A DNA stretch of 9,929 bases from CAKRHR01 sp964423195 (GCA_964423195.1 CAYRDY010000077.1:1-9929), one strand, 5' to 3'; positions 1 to 6,660 are shown, counted from the first letter of the stretch. A program made the numbers and translations. The notes: generated by a model from the letters alone, not told the origin.

Positions 1-104
1 CGTGCAAATGCGATATTGTTTACAACATCAACAGAAAGCTCGTCTTCAGAATATGCACCTACATAATTACACACCCCTAAAACCAGTGGTGGCATCTTAT
101 GCAC
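1..104 (-). CDS. N-terminal fragment of a possible protein, cut by the window edge
   Basis: An open frame of 34 codons runs off the left edge with no stop. I prefer the GTG at 102-104: it lies 2 nt after the rlmD stop codon and has an AAGGA ribosome binding site 6 nt upstream, embedded in the last codons of rlmD, which suggests translational coupling. An ATG at 93-95 is an alternative but has no well-placed binding site. The predicted start reads MHKMPPLVLGVCNY, followed by an acidic stretch (SEDELSVD). I do not recognise the family. Codons are AT-richer (GTT, GTA, TAT, AAT, TTT) than in rlmD, so it may be of different origin, or the frame may be fortuitous. Only the sequence left of this window can decide. 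Confidence 0.4.
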   Translation of the reverse strand, partial: MHKMPPLVLGVCNYVGAYSEDELSVDVVNNIAFA

Positions 105-106
105 TT

Positions 107-1567
107 TTAATCCTTGCCCCGTGTCATCAAAACAACGGTCTCTGCATGTACCGTTTGAGCAAATAAATCCACAAAACACATTCTCTCTACGCGGTAACCA
201 GCGCCCAGCAGCGGACCCAGATCTCTGGCGAGGCTGGTCGGCTTGCAGGAGATATAAATGATCCGCTCCGCGCCGTAATCGATGATTTTTTTCAGCGCTC
301 TCGGATGGATGCCGTCCCGCGGCGGATCGAGCACAATAGCATCCGGCTTCTCCTCGATTTCGTCCAGCACCTTTAAGACGTCCCCCGCGAGAAACGTGCA
401 GTTGTCCAGCCCATTCAGCTCGGCATTGACCCGCGCCGCCGCCACGGCCTCATCGACGATCTCCACACCGATCACCTTTTTGGCCACCGGCGCCAGGATC
501 TGTGCGATTGTGCCGGTGCCGCTGTACAGATCGAAAATGACCCTGTCTCTCGTTTCCCCGATATAACGGCGCACCGCCGAATAGAGCCGCTCCGCCCCAG
601 GCGTGTTGGTCTGGAAAAATGAGAACGGCGTGATCTTGAATTTCAGCCCGAGAACAGTTTCAAAGATGTGATCTCTTCCGTACAACACGCGCATCTCATC
701 GCTCTTCACCACATCCGCAGGGCTGTCATTGATGATGTGCAAAATTCCGGCAATACGCCCCGACAGGCCGTCCGCCTCCAATGCCAGCAGCCGGCGCACC
801 AATGGCTGTAAGTCGTATGCGCCCTGGCTGGTCGTCACCAGATTGACGAGCAATTCCCCGCTGGCAAAGGAGCGGCGCAAAAGCAGATGGCGAAGATAGC
901 CTTCGTGGCGCACCTTTTGATAAAACGGTGCCGGAAATTCCGTAAAATAGTCGAGGACACAGCGCAAAATCTTGCAGAAATCCTCATGCACAATCTTGCA
1001 GTCATCCGTCGTCAGCACATCGTAGGTGCTGCCTTTCCTGTGCAGCCCCAGCGACAACGGGCCGCCCTTGTACGCGTCGCCGAAAGAAAACTCCATTTTA
1101 TTGCGATACCCCGTCTCCTCCGGACTCGGAATCATGCCGTCAAAAGCATACGCGTTCGGCGCCCCGCAGGCCGCCTCTGTCCCACTGGCCATCTCCGCCC
1201 CGCTCTCCGCCTCTGTCCCAGCATCCAGTCTCTGCCCGCCGGCCGCTATCGCCGCGTCCAGCAGTTCTTTCAGCTGATTTTTTTTCATCTCAAGCTGATC
1301 TTCGTAGGTCATGGTCTGATACATGCAGCCGCCGCAGGCAGGAAAATTCCGGCACAGCGGCGCGCGCTTTTCAAGCGGCGACGGTTCAATGACTTCAATC
1401 AGCCGTGCCTCCAGGTTCTTTCCCCTTTTCTTATTCACACAGGCGCGCACGCTCTGTCCGGGAATCCCGTTCTTGACAGTGACCGTTTCGCCGTCCAAAA
1501 AAACACGGCCCTTATTGGGAAAATCGACCTTTTCAATGACGCCCTCAAAAATATCGCCCTTTTTCAT
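107..1567 (-). CDS. rlmD: 23S rRNA (uracil-5-)-methyltransferase, RlmD/RlmCD (TrmA/RumA) family
   Basis: This enzyme should transfer a methyl group from S-adenosylmethionine to C5 of a uridine in 23S rRNA (U1939, possibly also U747 as in Gram-positive RlmCD enzymes). The 486-residue protein has an N-terminal TRAM RNA-binding domain (about 1-60). Cys72, Cys78, Cys81 and probably Cys190 look like the iron-sulfur cluster ligands of RumA. The C-terminal methyltransferase fold carries the SAM motif DLYSGTGTIA (346-355), LDPPRDG (413-419), the catalytic nucleophile Cys441 in YISCKPTS and the general base Glu476 in HAETVVL. Residues about 108-142 are an Ala/Gly/Glu-rich, low-complexity insertion between the cluster region and the central domain, making the protein somewhat longer than usual. 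The ATG at 1565-1567 has AGAGG about 11 nt upstream. A strong terminator lies only 18 nt upstream, so how it is transcribed is unclear. Family assignment is secure; the exact target uridine is inferred. Confidence 0.95.
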   Translation of the reverse strand: MKKGDIFEGVIEKVDFPNKGRVFLDGETVTVKNGIPGQSVRACVNKKRGKNLEARLIEVIEPSPLEKRAPLCRNFPACGGCMYQTMTYEDQLEMKKNQLKELLDAAIAAGGQRLDAGTEAESGAEMASGTEAACGAPNAYAFDGMIPSPEETGYRNKMEFSFGDAYKGGPLSLGLHRKGSTYDVLTTDDCKIVHEDFCKILRCVLDYFTEFPAPFYQKVRHEGYLRHLLLRRSFASGELLVNLVTTSQGAYDLQPLVRRLLALEADGLSGRIAGILHIINDSPADVVKSDEMRVLYGRDHIFETVLGLKFKITPFSFFQTNTPGAERLYSAVRRYIGETRDRVIFDLYSGTGTIAQILAPVAKKVIGVEIVDEAVAAARVNAELNGLDNCTFLAGDVLKVLDEIEEKPDAIVLDPPRDGIHPRALKKIIDYGAERIIYISCKPTSLARDLGPLLGAGYRVERMCFVDLFAQTVHAETVVLMTRGKD

Positions 1568-1585
1568 CTCATCACATACCTCTTC

Positions 1586-1616
1586 AAAAAAACGGGGGAT
1601 GCTCTCGCATCCCCCG
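1586..1616 (-). terminator. Strong intrinsic terminator upstream of rlmD
   Basis: A perfect 10-bp GC-rich stem (CGGGGGATGC paired with GCATCCCCCG, 1593-1602 and 1607-1616) encloses a 4-nt loop. On the minus strand it is followed directly by seven T residues (1592 down to 1586), the classic Rho-independent layout. It ends transcription coming from the 110-residue membrane-protein gene at 1709-2041. Its U-run stops 18 nt before the rlmD start codon, so it may also act as an attenuator for rlmD. Confidence 0.9.
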
Positions 1617-1708
1617 AATATGGTTTTTCATTTTGCCCGACGGATTCCCCGCCGCGACTTTTTTGATTTACCTAAGACACATCACTTCTCGAAGCTGCAT
1701 TTTCTCAT

Positions 1709-2041
1709 TTACTCGGCAGCCTTTTCAGGTGTGGCTTCTTCCGTCGCGGCCGTATCGGCAGCCTTTTCCTCATCTGCTCCGGACTCGTCCTCAAAATCAT
1801 TCAGATCCTCAAAGTCATCCTCGAAATCGTCCTCAAAATCATCCTCAAAATCGTCAAATTCATCGTCATCTTTTTTGCAAATATGTTTGTACAGCACAAA
1901 CACCAGCGTAGCTACAGCCACCAATATCGAGATCACTGACAGAACGACCGCACAAGTTCTCTTCTTTTTTTCTTTCTCTTCCTTTTTTTGGGCTGCGTCC
2001 GCCAGATTGATCTTCTTGAGAATATCTTCAAGCTTATCCAT
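1709..2041 (-). CDS. Small single-pass membrane protein with an acidic DFED-repeat tail
   Basis: The 110-residue protein has a charged, Lys-rich N-terminus (KKEEKEKKKR, about 19-28), one hydrophobic segment (about 30-51) and an extremely acidic tail. The tail contains repeated D-F-E-D units (about 60-85) followed by Ala/Glu/Thr-rich sequence. By the positive-inside rule the N-terminus is cytoplasmic and the acidic tail is outside. The ATG at 2039-2041 has a strong AAAGGAG site 8 nt upstream. An extended -10 promoter precedes the gene and an intrinsic terminator follows it, so it can be a single-gene unit between pcrA and rlmD. From memory, similar short proteins starting MDKLE occur in Lachnospiraceae, but I know no assigned function. 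No catalytic motif is visible. Confidence 0.85.
   Translation of the reverse strand: MDKLEDILKKINLADAAQKKEEKEKKKRTCAVVLSVISILVAVATLVFVLYKHICKKDDDEFDDFEDDFEDDFEDDFEDLNDFEDESGADEEKAADTAATEEATPEKAAE
1787..1857 (-). repeat. 12-bp in-frame tandem repeat coding for DFED units
   Basis: Variants of a 12-bp unit (TCCTCAAAATCA on the plus strand) recur about six times in a row, with one irregular spacer. They encode the alternating D-F-E-D/D-D-F-E acidic tail of the small membrane protein. The period is a multiple of three, so gain or loss of units would keep the reading frame. Confidence 0.8.
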
Positions 2042-2069
2042 TTTTTATTCTCCTTTCCTCCATTGCGTC

Positions 2070-2108
2070 GAACTTGCTTTGAATTCAAAGTTCATTGACA
2101 GTATAACA
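2070..2108 (-). promoter_or_regulatory. Extended -10 promoter with a dyad at the predicted start site
   Basis: On the minus strand TATACT (2100-2105) is preceded by TGT (2106-2108), fitting an extended -10 element; no -35 is convincing at normal spacing. Transcription should start near 2093. A palindrome CTTTGAATTCAAAG (2077-2090) lies nested within a larger inverted repeat, GAACTT (2070-2075) and AAGTTC (2088-2093), so the dyad occupies roughly +1 to +24. It could be a repressor operator or form a 5' mRNA stem. The gene served is the 110-residue membrane protein. Confidence 0.55.
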
Positions 2109-2164
2109 CTAATCGAATAAAATTACCACAATATTTTTTGCAATACTTCAAATTTTTATAATTT

Positions 2165-4555
2165 TTATAATACCTTTAAATTTGCAAAACCGGCGTACAT
2201 TTTCTTCGTTCCGAACCGCTCAAAATTCACTGTCACCTCATAATCCTTGTCGCCGTCCACAATTTTAAGCACAGTGCCTGTGCCGAACTTCACATGGGAT
2301 ACCATGTCTCCCTCCGCGTAGTCCAGCGGATGCTTGTTGTATCCCTTGGATACGCCGGCCATATACGGGACTGCCGCGCTGCGTTTCGGCCCGCTCTGCC
2401 CGGCAGGAGGCGCGCTCCCGCCGCCGGCCCGTGACGCCATACCGGCCCCGCTGTACGACCGCCCCGCGGACCCTGTGGCCGCCCGCGGCGCCGCCTGACC
2501 CTTTCCGCCGCCGGCCCGTGACGCCATACCGCCCCAGCTATACGACCGCCCCGCGGACCCTGTGACCGCCCGCGGCGGCGCCTGATGTCCCCTGCCGCCG
2601 GCTTGATTTGTCTTTCCCGCGGCGGCGCCGAATCCGAAAAGGCTGTGGGGTATCTCCGTGACAAACCTCGAAACCTTGTTATACTGTGTCTCGCCGCGCA
2701 CCATGCGCGTCTTTGCGCAGGTCATCTTTAAATATTTCATGGCACGCGTAATGCCCACATAGCACAGCCGCCGCTCCTCCTCCATGGCCTCGCCGTAATC
2801 CTCAGCCACGATCGCTCTGTAGCCGGGGAACAGGCCGTCCTCCATGCCGCTCATGAAGACATAGGGAAATTCCAGTCCCTTGGCGCTGTGCAGTGTCATC
2901 AGCAACACCCTGTCCTCCGAGGCGTCCATGTCGTCCACGTCAGCCACCAGCGAGACATCCGCCAGAAATTCGCTCAGCGTCCCCTCCGGATAATCCCTCT
3001 CATAGGCGGCAATCTTATTTCTCAACTCATCAATATTCTCAATGCGGCTCTCTGCCTCCGGCGTCCCCTCGGCTTCTAGCTCACGGACATAGCCGGTGTC
3101 CGCGATGATTTCCTCAAGCAGGCCGGAAATGCCGACATACGGCAGTTTGCTCCGGTACACGAGCATCTGATCCGCGAAGCGGTAAATCTTTTCCGCAGCC
3201 CTGCCCAGATCCGGGATATTTCTGGCCATCTTCGCCGCCTCAAAAAAGCTCACCTGACTGCGAGCCGCATACGCCTCAACCCTGGCGACCGACGTATCGC
3301 CGATGCCCCGCCTCGGCACATTGATGATCCGCTTTGAGGCCACGTCATCGCTGCCGTTGTCCACCGTTTTTAAGTAGGCCAGCAAATCCTTGATCTCCCG
3401 TCGCTGATAAAAATTCTGCCCGCCCACGATCCGGTAGGGGATGCCCCGGATCACAAGGCGCTCCTCAAGGCTGCGCGACTGCGCCTTGGTCCGGTAGAGC
3501 ACCGCGCAGTCCTTATAGGATGCCTTGCCGGAGCTGACAATCGCCTCAATGTCACCGGCAATACCGTCAGCCTCCTCCGCCTCATTATAATACTGCTGAA
3601 ATCCCAGCGGCGCGCCCGCCCCGTTGGACGTCCACAATCTCTTGTCCTTGCGCCCGCGATTGTGGTGGATGACCTCATTGGCGGCCTCCAGGATGCGCCC
3701 TGTCGATCGGTAATTCTGCTCCAGTTTGATGACCTTCGCGTCCGGATACTCCCTCTCGAAATTCAGAATATTGTAAATATTCGCGCCGCGGAATTTGTAA
3801 ATGGACTGATCGTCGTCGCCGACCACGCAGAGATTCCGATATTTGCCGGCCAGAAGGCTCACAAACCGAAACTGCGCCGTGTTGGTATCCTGATACTCGT
3901 CCACCATCAAATATTTGAAGCGCTCCTGATAGTAATCCAGGACATCCGCGTTATTCCTGAACAGTTCCACAGTCTTGAAGATCAGATCATCAAAATCGAG
4001 CGCGTTATTCCGCCGCAGCGCCGCCTGATATTCTCTGTATGCCTGCCCGATGCGCTGCATGGCATAATCATCCGGATGCTGCGCCAAAAATTCATCCGGC
4101 CCTGTCAATTCATCCTTCGCCGATGAGATCGCCGCGAGGATAGACTGTTCCTTGTAAATCTTTGTGTCAATATTGAGCCGCTTGCACACATCGCGCATGA
4201 CAATTTTCTGATCGTCGGTATCATAGATCGTAAAATTTCGGTCAAAACCCAGTCTGTCAATAAACCGCCGCAGGATGCGCACGCACAGGGAATGGAACGT
4301 GCTCACCCACACATCCTCGGCGCCGACGCTGACGATTTTGTCCACGCGCTCACGCATCTCATCAGCCGCCTTGTTGGTAAATGTGATGGCCATAATATTC
4401 CACGGATTGATGCCGGCCTCGTCGATCATATAGGCCGCCCTGTGCGTCAGCACCCGCGTCTTTCCCGAACCCGCGCCGGCCAATAAAAGCAGCGGCCCGT
4501 CCACATAACGGACCGCTTCCTGCTGCGCCGGATTTAAATCTTCATAGACACTCAT
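2165..4555 (-). CDS. pcrA: ATP-dependent 3'-5' DNA helicase PcrA (UvrD/Rep family, SF1A)
   Basis: PcrA unwinds DNA in repair and replication, and clears RNA polymerase and recombinase filaments. Taking the ATG at 4553-4555 gives 796 residues. Visible motifs are the Q-motif region NPAQQEAV (8-15), Walker A AGAGSGKT (26-33), DEYQDTN (219-225), VGDDDQSIYKFRGA (245-258), KLEQNYRS (277-284), then TLHSAKGLEFPYVF and ERRLCYVGITRA near the end of the core. A Gly/Ala/Ser-rich linker with two 29-residue repeats follows. The C-terminus (DMVSHVKFGTGTVLKIVDG onward) matches the Tudor-like domain that docks PcrA on RNA polymerase. An in-frame TTG at 4616-4618 would add 21 residues, but that stretch overlaps two hairpins and lacks helicase similarity. 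No clear terminator follows, only AT-rich sequence with a 9-bp tandem repeat (2152-2169). Confidence 0.97.
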   Translation of the reverse strand: MSVYEDLNPAQQEAVRYVDGPLLLLAGAGSGKTRVLTHRAAYMIDEAGINPWNIMAITFTNKAADEMRERVDKIVSVGAEDVWVSTFHSLCVRILRRFIDRLGFDRNFTIYDTDDQKIVMRDVCKRLNIDTKIYKEQSILAAISSAKDELTGPDEFLAQHPDDYAMQRIGQAYREYQAALRRNNALDFDDLIFKTVELFRNNADVLDYYQERFKYLMVDEYQDTNTAQFRFVSLLAGKYRNLCVVGDDDQSIYKFRGANIYNILNFEREYPDAKVIKLEQNYRSTGRILEAANEVIHHNRGRKDKRLWTSNGAGAPLGFQQYYNEAEEADGIAGDIEAIVSSGKASYKDCAVLYRTKAQSRSLEERLVIRGIPYRIVGGQNFYQRREIKDLLAYLKTVDNGSDDVASKRIINVPRRGIGDTSVARVEAYAARSQVSFFEAAKMARNIPDLGRAAEKIYRFADQMLVYRSKLPYVGISGLLEEIIADTGYVRELEAEGTPEAESRIENIDELRNKIAAYERDYPEGTLSEFLADVSLVADVDDMDASEDRVLLMTLHSAKGLEFPYVFMSGMEDGLFPGYRAIVAEDYGEAMEEERRLCYVGITRAMKYLKMTCAKTRMVRGETQYNKVSRFVTEIPHSLFGFGAAAGKTNQAGGRGHQAPPRAVTGSAGRSYSWGGMASRAGGGKGQAAPRAATGSAGRSYSGAGMASRAGGGSAPPAGQSGPKRSAAVPYMAGVSKGYNKHPLDYAEGDMVSHVKFGTGTVLKIVDGDKDYEVTVNFERFGTKKMYAGFANLKVL
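2418..2591 (-). repeat. 87-bp tandem duplication in the pcrA linker
   Basis: Two adjacent, highly similar 87-bp copies (starting at 2418 and 2505) each code for 29 residues of the flexible linker, with the shared core TGSAGRSYS and the shared ending GMASRAGGG. The DNA identity is high enough to suggest recent duplication. The period keeps the frame. The linker joins the helicase core to the Tudor-like domain. Confidence 0.85.
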
Positions 4556-4569
4556 TTTTCTCTCTTTCT

Positions 4570-4619
4570 TGACGCACTTTAGTGCGTCATCAAGGTAGAT
4601 TTGGAAGTTCACTTCCAAA
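4570..4619 (-). promoter_or_regulatory. Two consecutive hairpins in the pcrA 5' leader
   Basis: Two perfect inverted repeats lie between the preceding gene and pcrA. The first in the transcript (4600-4619) pairs TTTGGAAG with CTTCCAAA around a UGAA loop. The second (4570-4589) pairs TGACGCAC with GTGCGTCA around a UAAA loop. They are separated by 10 nt, and the second ends 14 nt before the pcrA start codon, next to a weak AAGAGAG binding site. Neither is followed by a U-run, so they are not ordinary terminators. They could be RNA-processing sites, translation-control elements or protein-binding dyads. The hairpins are seen; their role is inferred. Confidence 0.6.
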
Positions 4620-4660
4620 CTTTCTGTCCTTTGCCCATATGCGATCTGCCGGCACCGAGA

Positions 4661-5461
4661 TCACCCGACGGATCCCACGACAATGTGCTCCCAGATCTCC
4701 GAATAACTCACCGTGTACTCCGATTTCCACTCATTTTCTTTTTGCAGAATTCTCTCCGTAATCTCCGTATTCAGCTCATCCTCACCGACGGATTCGCCGG
4801 CGGCCTCCATCTCGCCGCGGACTTCATCGCCGATGGCATTTGTCACCGCCGTAATGATCTGATATTTCACATAGACGCTCTCGACAGCATCCTGCCGCAG
4901 TCCAAACTCCTCGGTCACCTCCGGTCCGAGATTCTGAATAAATGTCTCCGCCTCCTGCGCACACATCTCACGGATGGCGTCGGTCACCTCAATGCCGTAA
5001 TCCGCGGCCTTGTCCATGTAAATCTCCGCGCGGACAATGTCACTCTCCAGCTCGTCCTTGGCCGTCTCGGACACCGTGCGCCCGTCGTCCATGATTTCCT
5101 CCCACGGCTCCTCTCCGTAGCTTTCAATATAATGGCTTCTCAGCATATAGAGGCGGACATTCACCTCATCCATCAATACCTGATGATCGCCGACCGTCAA
5201 CACTGTCACCAGATTCTCCGCCTGCGCACCCGCCGTCTCCGGAACAGTCTCCGCCGATTCCGAAATGCTCCCGCTCTCAGCCGACGGCTGCGATTCAATC
5301 TGCGCCTGCGTATCGGCGGTCCCGATCGCCTCATCGCTCTCCCCGTCACTTGGCCCGTCATCTGACCGCCCGATTAGAAATCCGATAAAAATGCCGATGA
5401 TCATCGCCACAACAATCAAAAGAACACTGATTATCATTGCCGTTGTTTTCTTTTTCTCCAT
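4661..5461 (-). CDS. Membrane-anchored SurA/PrsA N-terminal-like protein without a visible PPIase domain
   Basis: Starting at the ATG 5459-5461, which has a GGGGAG site 6 nt upstream, the protein has 266 residues. A Lys-rich start (MEKKK) and a hydrophobic helix (about 8-30) form an uncleaved signal-anchor. A Ser/Glu/Asp-rich flexible linker (about 31-83) leads to a helical domain (about 84-210). That domain begins with a short strand and the V(L)MDEVNVRLY pattern typical of SurA/PrsA/trigger-factor-like chaperone N-domains. The last 50 residues are charged. No parvulin-type peptidyl-prolyl isomerase motif is visible, so it may be a holdase or a substrate-specific secretion helper outside the membrane. 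An in-frame upstream Met would add nine residues but lacks a binding site. It has its own promoter and is probably co-transcribed with pcrA, 105 bp downstream. Family call is moderate; function is inferred. Confidence 0.7.
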   Translation of the reverse strand: MEKKKTTAMIISVLLIVVAMIIGIFIGFLIGRSDDGPSDGESDEAIGTADTQAQIESQPSAESGSISESAETVPETAGAQAENLVTVLTVGDHQVLMDEVNVRLYMLRSHYIESYGEEPWEEIMDDGRTVSETAKDELESDIVRAEIYMDKAADYGIEVTDAIREMCAQEAETFIQNLGPEVTEEFGLRQDAVESVYVKYQIITAVTNAIGDEVRGEMEAAGESVGEDELNTEITERILQKENEWKSEYTVSYSEIWEHIVVGSVG

Positions 5462-5523
5462 GCCGTTCTCCCCTCTGTCAACGCACATGCGCCGCCGTCA
5501 TAAGCGCGCTGTCACGGATAAAG

Positions 5524-5586
5524 GCCGATTGCTCCGCACCCGCGGCGCGTCCGCGCTTCGGTCAGCGCTCATCGCGCGCAATCGGC
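5524..5586 (-). ncRNA. GC-rich foldable 5' leader (candidate structured RNA)
   Basis: The 63-nt segment lies within the roughly 137-nt leader of the 266-residue membrane protein. On the minus strand, arms GCCGATTGC (5578-5586) and GCAATCGGC (5524-5532) close a 9-bp stem. Inside it GCGCG pairs with CGCGC, and inside that GCGCT pairs with AGCGC around a GACCGA loop. A 12-nt G-rich strand (CGCGGGTGCGGA) remains unpaired on the 3' side. I do not recognise a known riboswitch class, and no U-run follows. It could equally be a dispersed palindromic repeat. Confidence 0.45.
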
Positions 5587-5604
5587 GCCGTTGTTCATAT
5601 AAAC

Positions 5605-5633
5605 ATCATAGCATAGCCTGATAAAATTGTTAA
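5605..5633 (-). promoter_or_regulatory. Sigma-A-type promoter for the SurA/PrsA-like gene
   Basis: On the minus strand TTAACA (5628-5633) and TATGAT (5605-5610) are separated by exactly 17 bp, and TGC just before the -10 adds an extended element. Transcription should start near 5598, giving a leader of about 137 nt before the start codon. The promoter begins 18 bp after the stop codon of the 257-residue gene, so the downstream genes can be expressed independently of it. Confidence 0.75.
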
Positions 5634-5651
5634 GACTTTTTTACAATCATT

Positions 5652-6425
5652 TCACTTATTGAGAATTTTGAGAATCTTTCGGGCCGCAAAATCGCTTATT
5701 TCCTCAAATTCGCCGGCACTCTCTTGAAATTTCTCCGGAATCCGGATAAAGGCCACCCGCTCGACCTGTCCCTGTAGCATGGCAAGCAGCCGGCATTTCT
5801 CAAGATACAGATGCTCATTTTCATACCGAGATTCACAGAAATGCACCAGCACGCGCCGTATTCCCGCGTTCGGGCTTTCTGCCGAGACAAGCATCGTATT
5901 TTGCGATGTAATTCCAAACATCTCAAGCCAGCGCCCGACCGAATCAGGACACGCTCTGAAAATCTGATCCGCCGTCGAAATCCGGAATACCGCATGCTCA
6001 TTCAATTCCGTTTTCCGGCCCACCGCCTCACAGACAATATCCGGAAACAGCCTCTGGTAGTCATTTTCTTTCTCCACATCCGACATTTTCAGATGAAAGA
6101 ACAGATAGTCCAACAGCGACGCGTAGGACATCCGGCGCATCAATCCCGCAATCTGTCCGTCCTCTCTGATACTGAGACGCCTGATGAGTTCAGAGATCAG
6201 ATCCGGCCCGTATTTCGCGAAGGACGGCCTCGCAAAATAGGTTTCGATCTTTTGATTGTAATGCGCCGAGAGATTTGCCTTCTCATTCAGCCATCTGCAA
6301 AACTGCGCGCTGTCGACACCGATGCCCGCCGCAATCTGGTTGTAGTACAATCCCTCTCTTTGTTTCAGCAAACGGCACATAATGATAAAACACTGCTGTG
6401 CAATCATATTTTCATGCTTTTTCAT
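5652..6425 (-). CDS. Unrecognised 257-residue protein with an XRE-like helix-turn-helix
   Basis: The N-terminus (about 27-63, YYNQIAAGIGVDSAQFCRWL and following) has the spacing of a Cro/C1-type helix-turn-helix: I-A-x-x-I-G-V as the turn and a recognition helix ending in CRWLN. The remaining 190 residues are mostly helical and basic/aromatic, with no enzyme motif I recognise. No membrane segment or signal peptide is seen, so it should be cytoplasmic. The ATG at 6423-6425 is used because an in-frame stop lies just upstream; the AGGAG nearest to it is 14 nt away, longer than ideal. It is transcribed away from the transporter operon across a shared 327-bp spacer and could regulate that operon, itself, or neither. 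DNA binding is inferred. Confidence 0.75.
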   Translation of the reverse strand: MKKHENMIAQQCFIIMCRLLKQREGLYYNQIAAGIGVDSAQFCRWLNEKANLSAHYNQKIETYFARPSFAKYGPDLISELIRRLSIREDGQIAGLMRRMSYASLLDYLFFHLKMSDVEKENDYQRLFPDIVCEAVGRKTELNEHAVFRISTADQIFRACPDSVGRWLEMFGITSQNTMLVSAESPNAGIRRVLVHFCESRYENEHLYLEKCRLLAMLQGQVERVAFIRIPEKFQESAGEFEEISDFAARKILKILNK

Positions 6426-6628
6426 GTCTTGTGTCCACGCTCCTAATTAAATATCACCTCAGAGCGCGAAAAAGTTACACAAAAAATTAAATTTTTTTAT
6501 TTTTTTGAAAATTTTATATAATTTGTTTATTTCCAAAAATTACGGCACTCTTTCCGGTCGTACATTTCAATTCGCGCATCACACCAAGCGCTCTCGCGAC
6601 ATATATGCGGCACAATATGATCTAAGGA

Positions 6629-6657
6629 TTGTATTTTCCGACAAAATGTAATAAAAT
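6629..6657 (+). promoter_or_regulatory. Candidate promoter of the hydrolase-transporter operon
   Basis: TTGTAT (6629-6634) and TAAAAT (6652-6657) are spaced by 17 bp, a good sigma-A match. Transcription would start near 6664, at the very beginning of the first 38-bp repeat, placing the repeats in the untranslated leader. Alternative promoters inside the repeats are described separately. Confidence 0.55.
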
Positions 6658-6660
6658 GAA

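Noticed and set aside
887..2120. Long plus-strand open frames opposite rlmD and the small membrane-protein gene
   Set aside because: They are antisense to well-supported genes, rich in Arg/His/Pro or Ser from the opposite strand's codon bias, and cross the terminator and the start regions of real genes.
2290..2664. 124-residue minus-strand frame inside pcrA
   Set aside because: It is an out-of-frame reading of the GC-rich repeat linker, with Arg/Gly-rich composition and no independent start signal.
4616..4618. TTG as the pcrA start, adding 21 residues
   Set aside because: The added segment is encoded by the two hairpins, does not resemble a helicase N-terminus, and the ATG at 4553-4555 gives the standard start.
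4601..5365. 254-residue plus-strand frame opposite the SurA/PrsA-like gene
   Set aside because: It is antisense to a gene with a clear promoter, binding site and membrane anchor; composition is Leu/Arg/His-rich without domain signs.
5811..6446. 211-residue plus-strand frame opposite the HTH gene
   Set aside because: No ribosome binding site, Arg/His-rich, and it covers the whole 5' end of the better-supported minus-strand gene.
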